Positions 28,191-38,815 of a stretch of DNA of 64,000 nt are shown piece by piece. Source of the stretch: Sphaerotilus sulfidivorans. GTDB lineage: Bacteria; Pseudomonadota; Gammaproteobacteria; Burkholderiales; Burkholderiaceae_C. The stretch spans positions 1 through 64,000 of the forward strand of contig NZ_JACCPY010000001.1 of assembly GCF_013426975.1 (NCBI RefSeq), given 5' to 3'. The notes under the pieces were generated by a model that was not told the origin of the DNA, ran no database searches, and saw nothing but the letters and a program-made list of their open reading frames with translations. Within the stretch, counting starts at the first letter, position 1. Every line of letters starts with the position of its first letter. The position numbers and the translations under genes were made by a program.

Positions 28191-28209
28191 CCGGCCCTTC
28201 GCGGGCCGG
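28191..28209 (+). promoter_or_regulatory. Stable hairpin in the dnaK-dnaJ gap
   Basis: CCGGCCC-TTCGC-GGGCCGG lies in the 152-nt gap. It has no U-tract. It could lower dnaJ expression relative to dnaK or protect the dnaK mRNA end. Confidence 0.35.
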
Positions 28210-28263
28210 TGCCGCTCGGCGCGGCGTTCCTGTTTCACCGCTGTCGCAATCCGGACCACTTCC

Positions 28264-29412
28264 ATGGCAAAGCGTGACTACTACGAAGTCCTTGGCCTCG
28301 CCAAGGGCGCGAGCGAAGACGACATCAAGAAGGCCTATCGCAAGCTGGCGATGAAATACCACCCTGACCGCAACCAGGGTGAAGGCGCGAAGGTGGCCGA
28401 GGAGAAATTCAAGGAGGTCAAGGAGGCCTACGAGATGCTCTCCGACCCGCAGAAGCGCCAGGCCTACGACCAGTTCGGCCACGCCGGCGTCGACCCGAAC
28501 GCGGGCGGCTTCCGTCCGGGCGGCCCGGAGGGCTTCGGCAACGGCGGCTTCGCCGAGGCCTTCGGCGACATCTTCGGCGATATCTTCGGCCAGGGCGGCG
28601 GTGGTCGCCGAGGCGGTGGCCAGCAGGTCTACCGGGGCGCGGACCTGTCCTACGCGATGGAGATCACGCTCGAGGAGGCGGCCCTGGGCAAGGAGGCGCA
28701 GATCCGCATCCCGTCCTGGGAGGACTGCGACACCTGCCACGGCAGCGGCGCCAAGCCCGGCACCAGCGCCAAGACCTGCACCACCTGCCATGGCTCGGGC
28801 ACGGTGCATCTGCGCCAGGGTTTCTTCAGCATCCAGCAGACCTGCCCGCACTGCCACGGCAGCGGCAAGATCATTCCCGAGCCCTGCACCACCTGCGGCG
28901 GCAAGGGCCGGATCCAGAAGCACAAGACGCTCGAGGTCAAGATCCCGGCCGGCATCAACGAAGGCCAGCGCATCGCGCTGCGCGGCCACGGCGAGCCCGG
29001 CACGCATGGCGGCCCGGCCGGCGATCTGTATGTCGAGATCCGCATCAAGCAGCACGACATCTTCGAGCGCGACGGCGACGACCTGCACTGCACCGTGCCG
29101 GTCAGCATCATCACCGCGTCGCTCGGCGGCACGGTCGCGGTGCCGACGCTCGGCGGCGAGGCCGAGATCGAGCTGCCCGAGGGCACCCAGCACGGCAAGA
29201 CCTTCCGGCTGCGCGGCAAGGGCGTCAAGGGCATCCGCTCGAACTATCCCGGCGACCTGTACTGCCACATCCAGGTCGAGATTCCGGTCAAGCTCACCGA
29301 GCACCAGCGCAAGCTGCTCAAGGATCTCGACGAATCGCTGAAGAAGGGCGGCGACAAGCACTCGCCGAACGCCAAGAGCTGGACGGATCGGGTCAAGGAC
29401 CTGTTCAAGTAA
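28264..29412 (+). CDS. dnaJ: Hsp40 co-chaperone DnaJ
   Basis: 382 residues. J-domain with HPD at residues 33-35, Gly/Phe-rich linker at about 75-120, four zinc-finger CxxCxGxG repeats at about 155-218 ([32 protein letters not shown]), then the C-terminal substrate-binding domains ([37 protein letters not shown]). It stimulates DnaK ATPase and delivers substrates. It is the last gene of the cluster and is followed by a strong terminator. Confidence 0.98.
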   Translation: MAKRDYYEVLGLAKGASEDDIKKAYRKLAMKYHPDRNQGEGAKVAEEKFKEVKEAYEMLSDPQKRQAYDQFGHAGVDPNAGGFRPGGPEGFGNGGFAEAFGDIFGDIFGQGGGGRRGGGQQVYRGADLSYAMEITLEEAALGKEAQIRIPSWEDCDTCHGSGAKPGTSAKTCTTCHGSGTVHLRQGFFSIQQTCPHCHGSGKIIPEPCTTCGGKGRIQKHKTLEVKIPAGINEGQRIALRGHGEPGTHGGPAGDLYVEIRIKQHDIFERDGDDLHCTVPVSIITASLGGTVAVPTLGGEAEIELPEGTQHGKTFRLRGKGVKGIRSNYPGDLYCHIQVEIPVKLTEHQRKLLKDLDESLKKGGDKHSPNAKSWTDRVKDLFK

Positions 29413-29444
29413 GCATCGCCGCAGGCCGATCGGCGATCATCCCC

Positions 29445-29474
29445 AGGCGTGCCACGATCTGGCACGCCTTTTTT
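29445..29474 (+). terminator. Rho-independent terminator after dnaJ
   Basis: A perfect 9-bp stem AGGCGTGCC/GGCACGCCT with a 7-nt loop is followed by a run of T (29470-29474), beginning 33 nt after the dnaJ stop. Confidence 0.93.
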
Positions 29475-29518
29475 CATGGCTGACGACGACGTGATGCCAA
29501 TCCTGGAAGGATGTTCCG

Positions 29519-29968
29519 ATGCCCTGCGTGCCCGTGCCCCCCGTTCCCCAGATGCCGGCCCTGCCCGCGCTGCCCGCCGCCGCCACCGGCGACCTGATCC
29601 GTCAGATGACCGAGATGACCTTCTCGGTGCCCTTCGTCGTCAACCATCGGCTGACGCGCATGGCACTGGCCGGCCCGAACCCGTCGGCGCGCGACCGCCA
29701 GGAATTCATGACGATGGGGCTGGAGAAGGTCACCGCCTTCCAGCAGTCCTGGCTGGCGATGATGTGGACCGGTGCCGGCGTCTCGCAGGACCTGATGGCC
29801 GCCAGCCTGCGCTGGTGGATGATGCCGTGGTCCGCAGCGCCGGCCAGCAAGGCGATGGAGGTGATGCACCATGCGCCGATGAAGGTCGCCAGCGCCGGGC
29901 TGAAGCCGGTCAGCCGGCGTGCCGGCGCCAACGCGCGCCGGCTCTCGCGCAGCGCCCCCAAGCCCTGA
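29519..29968 (+). CDS. Polyhydroxyalkanoate granule-associated phasin-like protein
   Basis: 149 residues. It has an all-helical amphipathic pattern: FSVPFVVNHRLTRMALAG, ARDRQEFMTMGLEKVTAFQQ, and the C-terminal basic segment LKPVSRRAGANARRLSRS, which is typical of short PHA-granule phasins of Burkholderiales. Such proteins coat polyhydroxybutyrate granules. A GGAAGGA sits about 8 nt before the ATG. Its stop codon directly abuts the stop of the convergent CoA-transferase gene. The 3HB-oligomer hydrolase at 47154 supports PHB metabolism in this organism. Confidence 0.75.
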   Translation: MPCVPVPPVPQMPALPALPAAATGDLIRQMTEMTFSVPFVVNHRLTRMALAGPNPSARDRQEFMTMGLEKVTAFQQSWLAMMWTGAGVSQDLMAASLRWWMMPWSAAPASKAMEVMHHAPMKVASAGLKPVSRRAGANARRLSRSAPKP

Positions 29969-31162
29969 TCAGTCCCGCGCCGGCTCGCCCAGCCAGTCGG
30001 CGAGCACCGCCGCGCCGTCCTGCCCGAGCACCGGCGGCGCGCTGCGGTAGACCGGCGGCGTGGCCGACAGCCGGATCGGGCTGGCCACGCCCGGCACGCT
30101 GCCCGCCACCGGGTGCGGCAGATCGACCCGCAGCCCGCGGGCGACGACCTGCGGATCGGCGAACACCTCGTCGAGCCGGTTGACCGGCCCGCAGGGCACC
30201 GCCTTCGACTCCAGCGCCGCGATCCATTCGCGCGTCGTGCGCATCACGGTCGCCTGGCGCAACAGCGGGATCAGCACCGCGCGGTGCGCCACCCGCGCCG
30301 CGTTGGTGGCGAAGCGGGTGTCGCTGGCCCACTCGGCATGGCCGGCAACGTCGCAGAAGCGCGCGAACTGGCCGTCGTTGCCGATCGCCAGGATCATGTC
30401 GCCGTCCGCAGTCGGGAAGTCCTGGTAGGGCACGATGTTGGGGTGCGCATTGCCCATGCGCTTCGGGACCGTGCCGCCGATCAGCCAGTTGGCGGTCTGG
30501 TTGGCCAGCGCGGCCACCTGCACGTCGAGCAGCGCCAGGTCGATGTGCTGGCCCTCGCCGGTGCGGTCGCGGTGGCGCAGCGCGGCCAGGATGCCGACCG
30601 CCGCATGCAGCCCGGTCATCACGTCGGTCAGCGCCACGCCGACCTTCTGCGGCCCGGCGCCCTCCTCCGCGTCGCCGCGGCCGGTCACGCTCATCAGCCC
30701 GCCCATGCCCTGGATCAGGAAGTCGTAGCCGGCGCGCGGCGCATAGGGCCCGGTCTGGCCGAAGCCGGTGATCGAGCAGTAGACCAGCCGCGGGTTCAGC
30801 GCATGCAGGCTGGCGAAGTCCAGGCCGTAGGCCTTCAGGCCACCGACCTTGAAGTTCTCGACCAGCACGTCGGCCTCGCCGGCCAGCCGGCGCACCAGCG
30901 CCTGACCCTCGATTGTCGCGATGTCGATCGCGATCGAGCGCTTGTTGCGGTTGGCGCAGCAGAAATAGGCGGCGTCCGGGGTGTCGCGGCCCTGCGCGTC
31001 CTTCAGCCACGGCGGTCCCCAGGCGCGGGTGTCGTCGCCGGCGCCGGGACGCTCGACCTTGACGACATCGGCGCCGAGATCGGCCAGCGTCTGCGTCGCC
31101 CACGGCCCGGCCAGCACGCGCGACAGATCGAGCACCTTCAGGCCATCAAGCGCGGTGGCCAT
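29969..31162 (-). CDS. Family III CoA-transferase, probably succinyl-CoA:glutarate CoA-transferase
   Basis: 397 residues. Family III (CaiB/Frc) features include the N-terminal LDGLKVLDLSRVLAGPWATQ, VVKVERPGAGDDTRAWGPP, ANRNKRSIAID and the conserved Asp-147 in GYDFLIQGMGGLMS. It starts 2 nt after the gcdH stop. Beside glutaryl-CoA dehydrogenase and a LysR regulator, the likely reaction is activation of glutarate to glutaryl-CoA (inference from context; the sequence alone shows only the family). Confidence 0.88.
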   Translation of the reverse strand: MATALDGLKVLDLSRVLAGPWATQTLADLGADVVKVERPGAGDDTRAWGPPWLKDAQGRDTPDAAYFCCANRNKRSIAIDIATIEGQALVRRLAGEADVLVENFKVGGLKAYGLDFASLHALNPRLVYCSITGFGQTGPYAPRAGYDFLIQGMGGLMSVTGRGDAEEGAGPQKVGVALTDVMTGLHAAVGILAALRHRDRTGEGQHIDLALLDVQVAALANQTANWLIGGTVPKRMGNAHPNIVPYQDFPTADGDMILAIGNDGQFARFCDVAGHAEWASDTRFATNAARVAHRAVLIPLLRQATVMRTTREWIAALESKAVPCGPVNRLDEVFADPQVVARGLRVDLPHPVAGSVPGVASPIRLSATPPVYRSAPPVLGQDGAAVLADWLGEPARD

Positions 31163-31164
31163 GC

Positions 31165-32358
<1,194 letters not shown>

Positions 32359-32479
32359 GACGGGTACTCCTCGAAGGTTCTGAAGTTCGATGGATGCAAT
32401 CCTAGGGAGCCCGGCCTGCAGGCACAACCGAATAATATGCATCGATCTGTTCCATGAACGCACTCCGAGATCGTCCCCG

Positions 32480-33433
32480 ATGAGCGAACTCTCCCGCCGC
32501 CGCCTGCCCGGCACGACCGCGCTGGCCGTCTTCGAGGCCGCCGCGCGCCACGAGAGCTTCACCCGCGCCGCCGAGGAGCTGGCGATGACGCAGAGCGCGG
32601 TCTGCCGCCAGGTCGCGGGGCTGGAGGCGCTGCTGGACGTCAAGCTGTTTCGCCGCACCCGCCGCGGCGTGCGCCTGACCGAGGCCGGCAGCGGCTACGC
32701 GCTGCGGGTGGCCGACTGGCTCGACACACTGGAGCGCGACACCCGCGAGCTGATGGCCGGCGCCGGGCGGGTGCCGGTGATCGAGCTGGCGGTGGTGCCC
32801 ACCTTCGCCACCTGCTGGCTGCTGCCGCGGCTGCCGGCCTTCCGGCCTGGGCGGGTGCAGGTCAACCTGCACAGCCGCACCCGCCCCTTCCTGTTCGACG
32901 AGACCCGGCTGGACGCGGCCATTCACGCCGGCGACGGCCACTGGCCGGGCTGCACCAGCCGGCCGATCCTGTCGGAGCGGCTGATCCCGGTGGCCAGCGC
33001 CGGCCTGCTGACCGCGCACGGCCTGGCGCCGGACGGCGCGCCGCTGCCGGCCGAGGCGCTGGCGCGGCTGCCGCGCCTGCAGCAGACCACCCGGCCGCTG
33101 GCCTGGCGGCGCTGGTTCGCCGCCGCCGGCCTGCGGGTGGCCGACGACCAGAGCGGGCCCGCCTACGAGCAGTTCTCGATGAGCGTGCAGGCCGCCGCGC
33201 TCGGCCTGGGCGTGGCGCTGGTGCCGGACTTCGCCGCGGCCGCCGCGCTGGCCGACGGCCGCCTGCGCGGCGTGGCCGCCGCGCTCGACAGCGAGCTGGC
33301 CTACCACTATGTCGTGCCCGAATCCCATGCCGACGACGCGCTGCTGCGCGAGTTCGGCGACTGGCTGGCAGCGCAGGCGGAGACACATCGTGAAACTTTT
33401 CATGCCGCCCGCTCGACGGATCTGAAAGAATGA
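32480..33433 (+). CDS. LysR-type transcriptional regulator, GcdR-like by context
   Basis: 317 residues. The N-terminal helix-turn-helix (about 8-68: [55 protein letters not shown]) is of the GcvA-like LysR type, followed by a periplasmic-binding-fold effector domain. It is divergent from gcdH. The 121-bp intergenic region holds an AT-rich patch (32427-32445, AATAATATGCAT) unusual for this DNA, with CGATGGATGCA at 32388-32398 and its partly inverted copy near 32438-32446. LysR regulators commonly control the divergent operon, so it probably responds to glutarate or its CoA ester (inference). Confidence 0.88.
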   Translation: MSELSRRRLPGTTALAVFEAAARHESFTRAAEELAMTQSAVCRQVAGLEALLDVKLFRRTRRGVRLTEAGSGYALRVADWLDTLERDTRELMAGAGRVPVIELAVVPTFATCWLLPRLPAFRPGRVQVNLHSRTRPFLFDETRLDAAIHAGDGHWPGCTSRPILSERLIPVASAGLLTAHGLAPDGAPLPAEALARLPRLQQTTRPLAWRRWFAAAGLRVADDQSGPAYEQFSMSVQAAALGLGVALVPDFAAAAALADGRLRGVAAALDSELAYHYVVPESHADDALLREFGDWLAAQAETHRETFHAARSTDLKE

Positions 33434-33458
33434 CACGGCACCTCCCACCGCCCCCCCG

Positions 33459-33491
33459 GACCGATCCCCTGACCGATCCCAGACCGATGCC
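33459..33491. repeat. Triple GACCGAT direct repeat in a short intergenic gap
   Basis: GACCGATCCC at 33459-33468 and 33471-33480, and GACCGATGCC at 33482-33491, spaced 12 and 11 bp. They lie just upstream of the substrate-binding protein gene. Confidence 0.5.
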
Positions 33492-33499
33492 CACCGAAG

Positions 33500-34420
33500 A
33501 TGCTTCACCCCATGCGACTGATCCTCTGGCTGGGCCTGGTCATGACGGTCACGGTCGCGGTGATCGTGTCGATCGGCCGCAGCCCGGCGCTTGACGGCCC
33601 GCAGAGCCCGGGCCCGGACCGTCCGCTGCGGGTCGGCTACGCGATCGAGGCGCCCTATGCCTTCCGCGATCCGGGCGGTGGCCTGCAGGGCGAGGCCGTC
33701 GACATGATGCGCGCTGCGCTGCGCCGCATCGGCCGGCCGGAGCCGGTCTGGATCCATGCCGAGTTCGGCGCGCTGATGCACGAGCTGGACATGGGCCGCA
33801 TCGACGCCATCGCCTCCGGCCTGTTCATCACGCCGGAGCGGGCGGCCCGGCTGGCCTTCTCCCGCCCCACCGCCGCAGTGCAGCCAGGACTGCTGGTGGC
33901 AGCCGGCAACCCGCTCGGGCTGCACAGTCTGGCCGATGTGGTCGGCGATGCGCGGACACGGCTGTGCGTGCTGGAGCAGTCGGTCGAACAGGACATGGCC
34001 CGACGCGCCGGCCTGCCGGATTCACGGCTGCGCACCCGCACCAGCGCGGCCGGCTGCCTGACCGAGCTGCAGCAGGGTGCGGTCCAGGCGATGATGCTGT
34101 CGGTGCCCTCGCTGCGCTGGATGGTGCGGCAGCTGGAGCAGCAGGCACGCAGCATCTCCCAGGCACGGGCGCAGCCTCTGCCCGAGCTGGCCCAGCCCTT
34201 CTGGGTCTCGTCCGGTCCCGACGGCGCCGCGATCGGCTATCCGGCGCTGGCCTTCCGTCGCGGCGACCGGCTGCGCGACGAGATCGACGCGGCGCTGGCC
34301 GCCTACATCGGCAGCCCGGAGCATCTGCAGCGGGTCAGCGTCTACGGCTTCGACGAAGGCCTGATCGCGCCGGTGCGCGGCGAACCGCTGGCAGGCCTGC
34401 GCGGCACGGCAACGCGATGA
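33500..34420 (+). CDS. Membrane-anchored or secreted solute-binding protein (SBP_bac_3 type)
   Basis: 306 residues. An N-terminal hydrophobic segment (about 6-24, LILWLGLVMTVTVAVIVSI) serves as signal or anchor. The rest matches family 3 periplasmic binding proteins: PLRVGYAIEAPYAFRDPGGGLQGEAVDMM, here in part, then MGRIDAIASGLFITPERAARLAFSRP and a second lobe. There are no transporter permease genes nearby. Instead the gene overlaps a GGDEF-EAL gene by 4 nt (ATGA). A sensory rather than transport role is likely (inference). ATG 33512 is an alternative start. Confidence 0.85.
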   Translation: MLHPMRLILWLGLVMTVTVAVIVSIGRSPALDGPQSPGPDRPLRVGYAIEAPYAFRDPGGGLQGEAVDMMRAALRRIGRPEPVWIHAEFGALMHELDMGRIDAIASGLFITPERAARLAFSRPTAAVQPGLLVAAGNPLGLHSLADVVGDARTRLCVLEQSVEQDMARRAGLPDSRLRTRTSAAGCLTELQQGAVQAMMLSVPSLRWMVRQLEQQARSISQARAQPLPELAQPFWVSSGPDGAAIGYPALAFRRGDRLRDEIDAALAAYIGSPEHLQRVSVYGFDEGLIAPVRGEPLAGLRGTATR

Positions 34421-37400
34421 ACCGGTCTGTGCCACGGTCCTCGCCGACTTCGCTGCCCTCGCTGATGCTGCCGGCCCTGGCGCTGTTCGGCATGCTCTGC
34501 CTGGGCCTGCTCGGCTGGAGCCACCAGCTCTGGAACGAGACGCTCACCGACGCGATGCTGCCCGGCAGCACGCTGGCGCAGATGCGGCTGAACCTGAGCC
34601 AGGCCAGCACCCATGCGGAACACGACCTCCACGAGGGCGAGCACGGGGATCTGAGCCGGGTCGACGCGGAGCTGGAGAACGCCCGCCTCGGCGGTCTGCA
34701 GCTGGTGGCCCAGGTGGAGCGGATCCAGACCACGCCGGCGCATGCCGACCAGCTGCGCCGGCTCGCCAGGGGCTTTGTCGACTCGATCGACGGCATTCGC
34801 GACACCCTGCGCCATCGGGCACTCACGCCGGACGATCGCTCGCGGGTCGCGCTCGATCTGCAGCAGGGCCGCATCGACAGCGCAGTGCGCGAGATGGAGG
34901 CGATCATCGAGACGATCCGCCATGAGCGGCTGCAGCGCCAGGCGCGTCTCGGCATGGGCATGGCCGCGCTGATCGGCCTGGGCGTGGGCCTGCTGCTGCT
35001 GCACCACCGCCAGAGCCATCTGCGCCAGGCGCTGCTCGAGGCGCTGCAGCAGCGCGAACGCCACATGCAGGCCTTTGCCGAAGCGGTGCCGGACCTGTCC
35101 TTCGTGCTCGATGCCGAAGGGCGCTACATCGAGATCTACGGCAGCCGGGACCGGCTGGTCGCGACACGCGAGCAGCTGCTGGGGCAGCAATTCCAGGAGA
35201 TGCTGCCGCCGCTCGCGGCCGCGCGGGTCGAGGCGGCGGTGCGCCGGGCGCTGGAGACCGGCGAGGTCTGCCGGACCGAATACAGCCTGGAGATCGACGG
35301 CAGGGCCTGCTGGTTCGAGGCCCGCACCCATGCGCTGCCCGGCGAGCTGGACCGGGTAGCGCTGATCAGCTGGGATGTGACCGAGCGCAAGCGCAACGAG
35401 CAGCGGGTGGCCACGCTGGGTCGGCTCTACAGCTTTCTCAGCCAGGTCAACCAGGCCATCGTCTGGACCCGCCAGCCGCCGGAGCTGCTGCAGCGCATCT
35501 GCAATGTCGCGCTCAGCCACGGCAGCTTCCGCGGCGCCTGGATCGCCGCGTCCGGCCCCGACAACCGCACGCTGGTGCCGGTGGCGGTCGGCCCCGGCAA
35601 CCGCGAGCTGCCGGCCGGCCGGCAGGCGGCGCGGATCGACCCGGACCTGCACCCTCAGCATGTCGTCACCCTGACCTGGCGCAGCGCCGAGCTGCGCTGG
35701 GACACGCCGGCCGGCGGCAGCGCGCTGCATGCGGTGGCCATTCCGATCACCTGCGAAGGCCGCATGCACGCGGTGCTGGTGCTGATCCGCGACCAGCTCT
35801 CGAGCGAGGATGCCGAAGAGCGCGCGCTGTTCCACGAGATCGGCTCGGATCTGTCGCATGCGCTGACGCAGATGCGCCAGCAGAAACGCTGGCTGCAGGA
35901 CCAGGAAAGCATGCGCCTGCATGCCGCGGCGCTGGAGAGCACGCAGGACGGCGTCATCGTCTGCGACCGCTCGGGGCGGATCGTGTCGGTGAACCGGGCC
36001 TTCTCGACGATCACCGGGCATCGGCGCGAGGACTGGATCGGCCAGCCGCTCGGCCGGCTCGATCCGCAGCCCGGCACGCAGCCCGGCACGCCGGATGACG
36101 CCGAGCGTGGCGTCGACGGCTTCGGTCCGCTGCTCGAGCAGGTCGTCAGCCAGGGCGCCTGGTCCGGGGAGATCCGCAGCCGCCACCGCGACGGCCACCT
36201 GCAGACGCTGTGGGCCTCGGTGGCGACGGTGCATGACGAGCAGCAGGTGCCCACCCATCTGGTCACCGTCTTCACCGACATCAGCGCGAAGAAGCAGGCC
36301 GAGCACGACCTGCACCAGCTCGCCCATGTCGACCCGCTGACCCAGCTGCCCAACCGGCGCCGGGTGCTCGAACGGCTGCGCCAGGCGCTGGCGGCCGCAC
36401 AGCGCCAGCATCACCGCGTCGGGGTGATGTTCATCGACCTGGACAACTTCAAGACCGTCAACGACAGCCTCGGCCACAGCTGCGGCGACCGGCTGCTGCG
36501 CGACGTGGCCGAGCGCCTGGCGCAGCGCACCCGGCGCGAGGACACGCTCGGGCGGCTGGGCGGCGACGAATTCATCCTGGTGCTGGAGGCGCTGCGCGAG
36601 CAGGAGGACGCCGCGGTGGTCGCCCGCGAGCTGCTGCAGCTGCTGGAGAGGCCCTTCCAGATCGACGGCAGCGAGGTCTGGGTCCAGGCCAGCATCGGCA
36701 TCAGCCTGTACCCGGAAGACGGCCATGAGGTCGAGGAGCTGCTGCGCGATGCCGATGCGGCGATGTACCAGGCCAAGCACGCCGGCCGCGGCACCTACCG
36801 CTACTACACCGAGGCGCTGACCCAGGCCGCGCAGAGCCGCCTGCAGCTCGACGGCCGGCTGCGGCGTGCGCTCGAGCGCGGCGAGTTCGAGCTCTGGTAC
36901 CAGCCGCTCTACCGGCTGGCCGATCGCCATCTGATCGGACTGGAGGCGCTGGTGCGGCTGAACCAGCCCGGCCTGCCGCCGATCGGTCCGGCCGAGTTCA
37001 TCCCGCTGATGGAAGACAGCGGCCTGATCGTCGAGCTGGGCACCTGGGTCACCCGCGAGGCCTGCCGGCAGGCGCTCGCCTGGCTGGACGAGGGCCTGGA
37101 CTGCGGCCGCATCGCGGTCAACCTGTCGGCCGCAGAGATGCGGCGCGGGCAGACGCTGGCCCGGCTGAGCCAGGCGCTGGACGACAGCGGCCTGCCGGCG
37201 GCGCGGCTGGAGCTGGAGATCACCGAATCCGGCCTGATGGAACACATCGACGCGGTCGAGCCGGTGCTGCGGCAGATGCGCGAGATGGGCGTGCGGCTGG
37301 CGATCGACGACTTCGGCACCGGCTACTCCTCGCTGGCACGGCTCAGGCGGCTGCCGGTCGGCAAGCTGAAGATCGACCGCAGCTTCATCGCCGACCTGGG

Positions 37401-37656
37401 CGGCGAGACCGACCCGCAGGGCGCGCAGCTGGTCAGCGCGATGATCGCGATGGGCCGCGGCCTGGGCCTGTCGGTGCTGGCCGAGGGCATCGAGACCGAG
37501 GTGCAGGCCCGCCAGCTGATCGCGCTGGGCTGCGAGGCCGGGCAGGGTTATCTGTTCGGTCGCCCCGCGCCGGCGGCGGTCGCCCGACAATGGCTGTCCC
37601 CGCTGCCGGAGAACGCCGATGAAGCCCTCGCCCAGACGATCTGGCCCGACATCTGA
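34417..37656 (+). CDS. Membrane GGDEF-EAL cyclic-di-GMP protein with PAS and GAF domains
   Basis: 1079 residues. TM1 (15-33) and TM2 (178-196) flank a periplasmic helical sensor region. Cytoplasmic domains follow: PAS (about 220-330, FAEAVPDLSFVLDAEGRYIE), GAF-like (about 345-495), PAS (about 505-635, ALESTQDGVIVCDRSGRIVS), GGDEF (intact GGDEF at about 713-717, with an RRED inhibitory site just upstream), and EAL (LEALVRL near 842, NLSAAEM, ELEITESGLM, IDDFGTGYSSL, KLKIDRSFI, AEGIET). Both catalytic domains keep their key residues, so it can in principle make and break c-di-GMP. The ATG overlaps the stop of the binding-protein gene. Confidence 0.93.
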   Translation: MNRSVPRSSPTSLPSLMLPALALFGMLCLGLLGWSHQLWNETLTDAMLPGSTLAQMRLNLSQASTHAEHDLHEGEHGDLSRVDAELENARLGGLQLVAQVERIQTTPAHADQLRRLARGFVDSIDGIRDTLRHRALTPDDRSRVALDLQQGRIDSAVREMEAIIETIRHERLQRQARLGMGMAALIGLGVGLLLLHHRQSHLRQALLEALQQRERHMQAFAEAVPDLSFVLDAEGRYIEIYGSRDRLVATREQLLGQQFQEMLPPLAAARVEAAVRRALETGEVCRTEYSLEIDGRACWFEARTHALPGELDRVALISWDVTERKRNEQRVATLGRLYSFLSQVNQAIVWTRQPPELLQRICNVALSHGSFRGAWIAASGPDNRTLVPVAVGPGNRELPAGRQAARIDPDLHPQHVVTLTWRSAELRWDTPAGGSALHAVAIPITCEGRMHAVLVLIRDQLSSEDAEERALFHEIGSDLSHALTQMRQQKRWLQDQESMRLHAAALESTQDGVIVCDRSGRIVSVNRAFSTITGHRREDWIGQPLGRLDPQPGTQPGTPDDAERGVDGFGPLLEQVVSQGAWSGEIRSRHRDGHLQTLWASVATVHDEQQVPTHLVTVFTDISAKKQAEHDLHQLAHVDPLTQLPNRRRVLERLRQALAAAQRQHHRVGVMFIDLDNFKTVNDSLGHSCGDRLLRDVAERLAQRTRREDTLGRLGGDEFILVLEALREQEDAAVVARELLQLLERPFQIDGSEVWVQASIGISLYPEDGHEVEELLRDADAAMYQAKHAGRGTYRYYTEALTQAAQSRLQLDGRLRRALERGEFELWYQPLYRLADRHLIGLEALVRLNQPGLPPIGPAEFIPLMEDSGLIVELGTWVTREACRQALAWLDEGLDCGRIAVNLSAAEMRRGQTLARLSQALDDSGLPAARLELEITESGLMEHIDAVEPVLRQMREMGVRLAIDDFGTGYSSLARLRRLPVGKLKIDRSFIADLGGETDPQGAQLVSAMIAMGRGLGLSVLAEGIETEVQARQLIALGCEAGQGYLFGRPAPAAVARQWLSPLPENADEALAQTIWPDI

Positions 37657-38815
37657 GTCTGCGGCCGCCCCGTGGCCCGTCCTGCCGAAGGCCGTGGCGC
37701 TGGCCACCCTGCTGGCCACGACGCTGACGCCCTCCGCGCAGGCCGGTCCGGTGCAGACGCTGGCCGGCGGCTGGCAGGTCGAGACGATCGCCTCCGGCCT
37801 GGAGCATCCCTGGTCGCTGGCCTTCCTGCCCGATGGCCGCATGCTGGTGACCGAGCGCCCGGGCCGGATGCGCATCGTTCAGCCCGACGGCCGCCTCGGC
37901 CCGCCGCTGGCCGGCCTGCCGGCGGTGGTGGCCGGCGGCCAGGGCGGCCTGTTCGATGTGCTGCCCTCGCCCGACTTCGCCAGCAGCCGGCGGCTCTACT
38001 GGAGCTATGCGGCGCCTGCGCCGGGCGGCCGGGGCGCCAATTCCACCGCGGTCGCGCGCGGCCGCCTCGACGGCGAGCGCCTCGTCGAGGTCGAGGTGAT
38101 CTTCCGCCAGCAGCCCGCGCTCGACAGCCGGCTGCATTTCGGCGGCCGGCTGGCCTGGGCCGGCGACGGGCGGCTGTTCGTCACGCTGGGCGACCGCTTC
38201 TGGCGCCGCGACGATGCGCAGACGCTCGACAACCACCACGGCAAGGTGGTGCGCATCGAGGCCGATGGCCGTGTGCCTGCCGACAACCCGCTGGTCGGCC
38301 GCGCGGGCGCGCGCCCCGAGATCTGGAGCTGGGGCCATCGCAATGTGCAGGGCGCCGCGCTGCATCCGCTCACCGGCCAGCTCTGGACCCACGAGCATGG
38401 CCCGCAGGGCGGCGACGAGCTCAACCTCACCCGCGCCGGCGCCAACCACGGCTGGCCGCGCGCGACCTGGGGCTGCGAATATGTGACCTGCTTTCGCATC
38501 GGCGAGAAATCGGTGGCCGGCCTGGCCGAGCCGCAGACACGCTGGGTGCCGTCGATCGCGCCCTCGGGGCTGGCCTTCGTCACCTCCGAACGCTATCCCG
38601 GCTGGAAGGGCAGCGTGCTGGTCGGCGCGCTCAAGGCCCGCGCGCTGGTGCGGCTGACGCTCGACGGCGAGCGCATCACCGGCGAGGAGCGGCTGCTGAC
38701 CGATCTGGAAGAACGCATTCGTGACATCCGGCAGGGTCCGGACGGCTGGATCTACCTGCTGACCGATGCCCCTGAAGGACGCATCCTGAGGCTGGCTCCT
38801 ACAATCGCCCGGTGA
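37619..38815 (+). CDS. PQQ-dependent soluble sugar (aldose) dehydrogenase family, YliI-like
   Basis: 398 residues. A signal peptide covers about 1-42 (VALATLLATTLTPSAQAG). The mature part is a six-bladed propeller of the glucose/sorbosone dehydrogenase family: GLEHPWSLAFLPDGRMLVTE, GGQGGLFDVLPSPDF, HFGGRLAWAGDGRLFVTLGD, DNHHGKVVRIEADG, WSWGHRNVQGAALHP and HEHGPQGGDELNLTRAGANHGWP. It oxidises aldoses using PQQ in the periplasm. The start overlaps the GGDEF-EAL gene by 38 nt and has GGAG 7 nt upstream. No PQQ synthesis genes lie in the window. Confidence 0.92.
   Translation: MKPSPRRSGPTSESAAAPWPVLPKAVALATLLATTLTPSAQAGPVQTLAGGWQVETIASGLEHPWSLAFLPDGRMLVTERPGRMRIVQPDGRLGPPLAGLPAVVAGGQGGLFDVLPSPDFASSRRLYWSYAAPAPGGRGANSTAVARGRLDGERLVEVEVIFRQQPALDSRLHFGGRLAWAGDGRLFVTLGDRFWRRDDAQTLDNHHGKVVRIEADGRVPADNPLVGRAGARPEIWSWGHRNVQGAALHPLTGQLWTHEHGPQGGDELNLTRAGANHGWPRATWGCEYVTCFRIGEKSVAGLAEPQTRWVPSIAPSGLAFVTSERYPGWKGSVLVGALKARALVRLTLDGERITGEERLLTDLEERIRDIRQGPDGWIYLLTDAPEGRILRLAPTIAR
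38800..38811 (+). promoter_or_regulatory. TACAAT -10 box just before the PHP gene
   Basis: TACAAT at 38800-38805 lies 6 nt before the GTG start, inside the end of the dehydrogenase gene. It may allow independent expression of the housekeeping genes downstream. Confidence 0.45.

Noticed and set aside
34342-37875. A 1177-codon minus-strand open frame
   Set aside because: Antisense shadow of the GGDEF-EAL gene, rich in Arg/Gln/His, with no domain.
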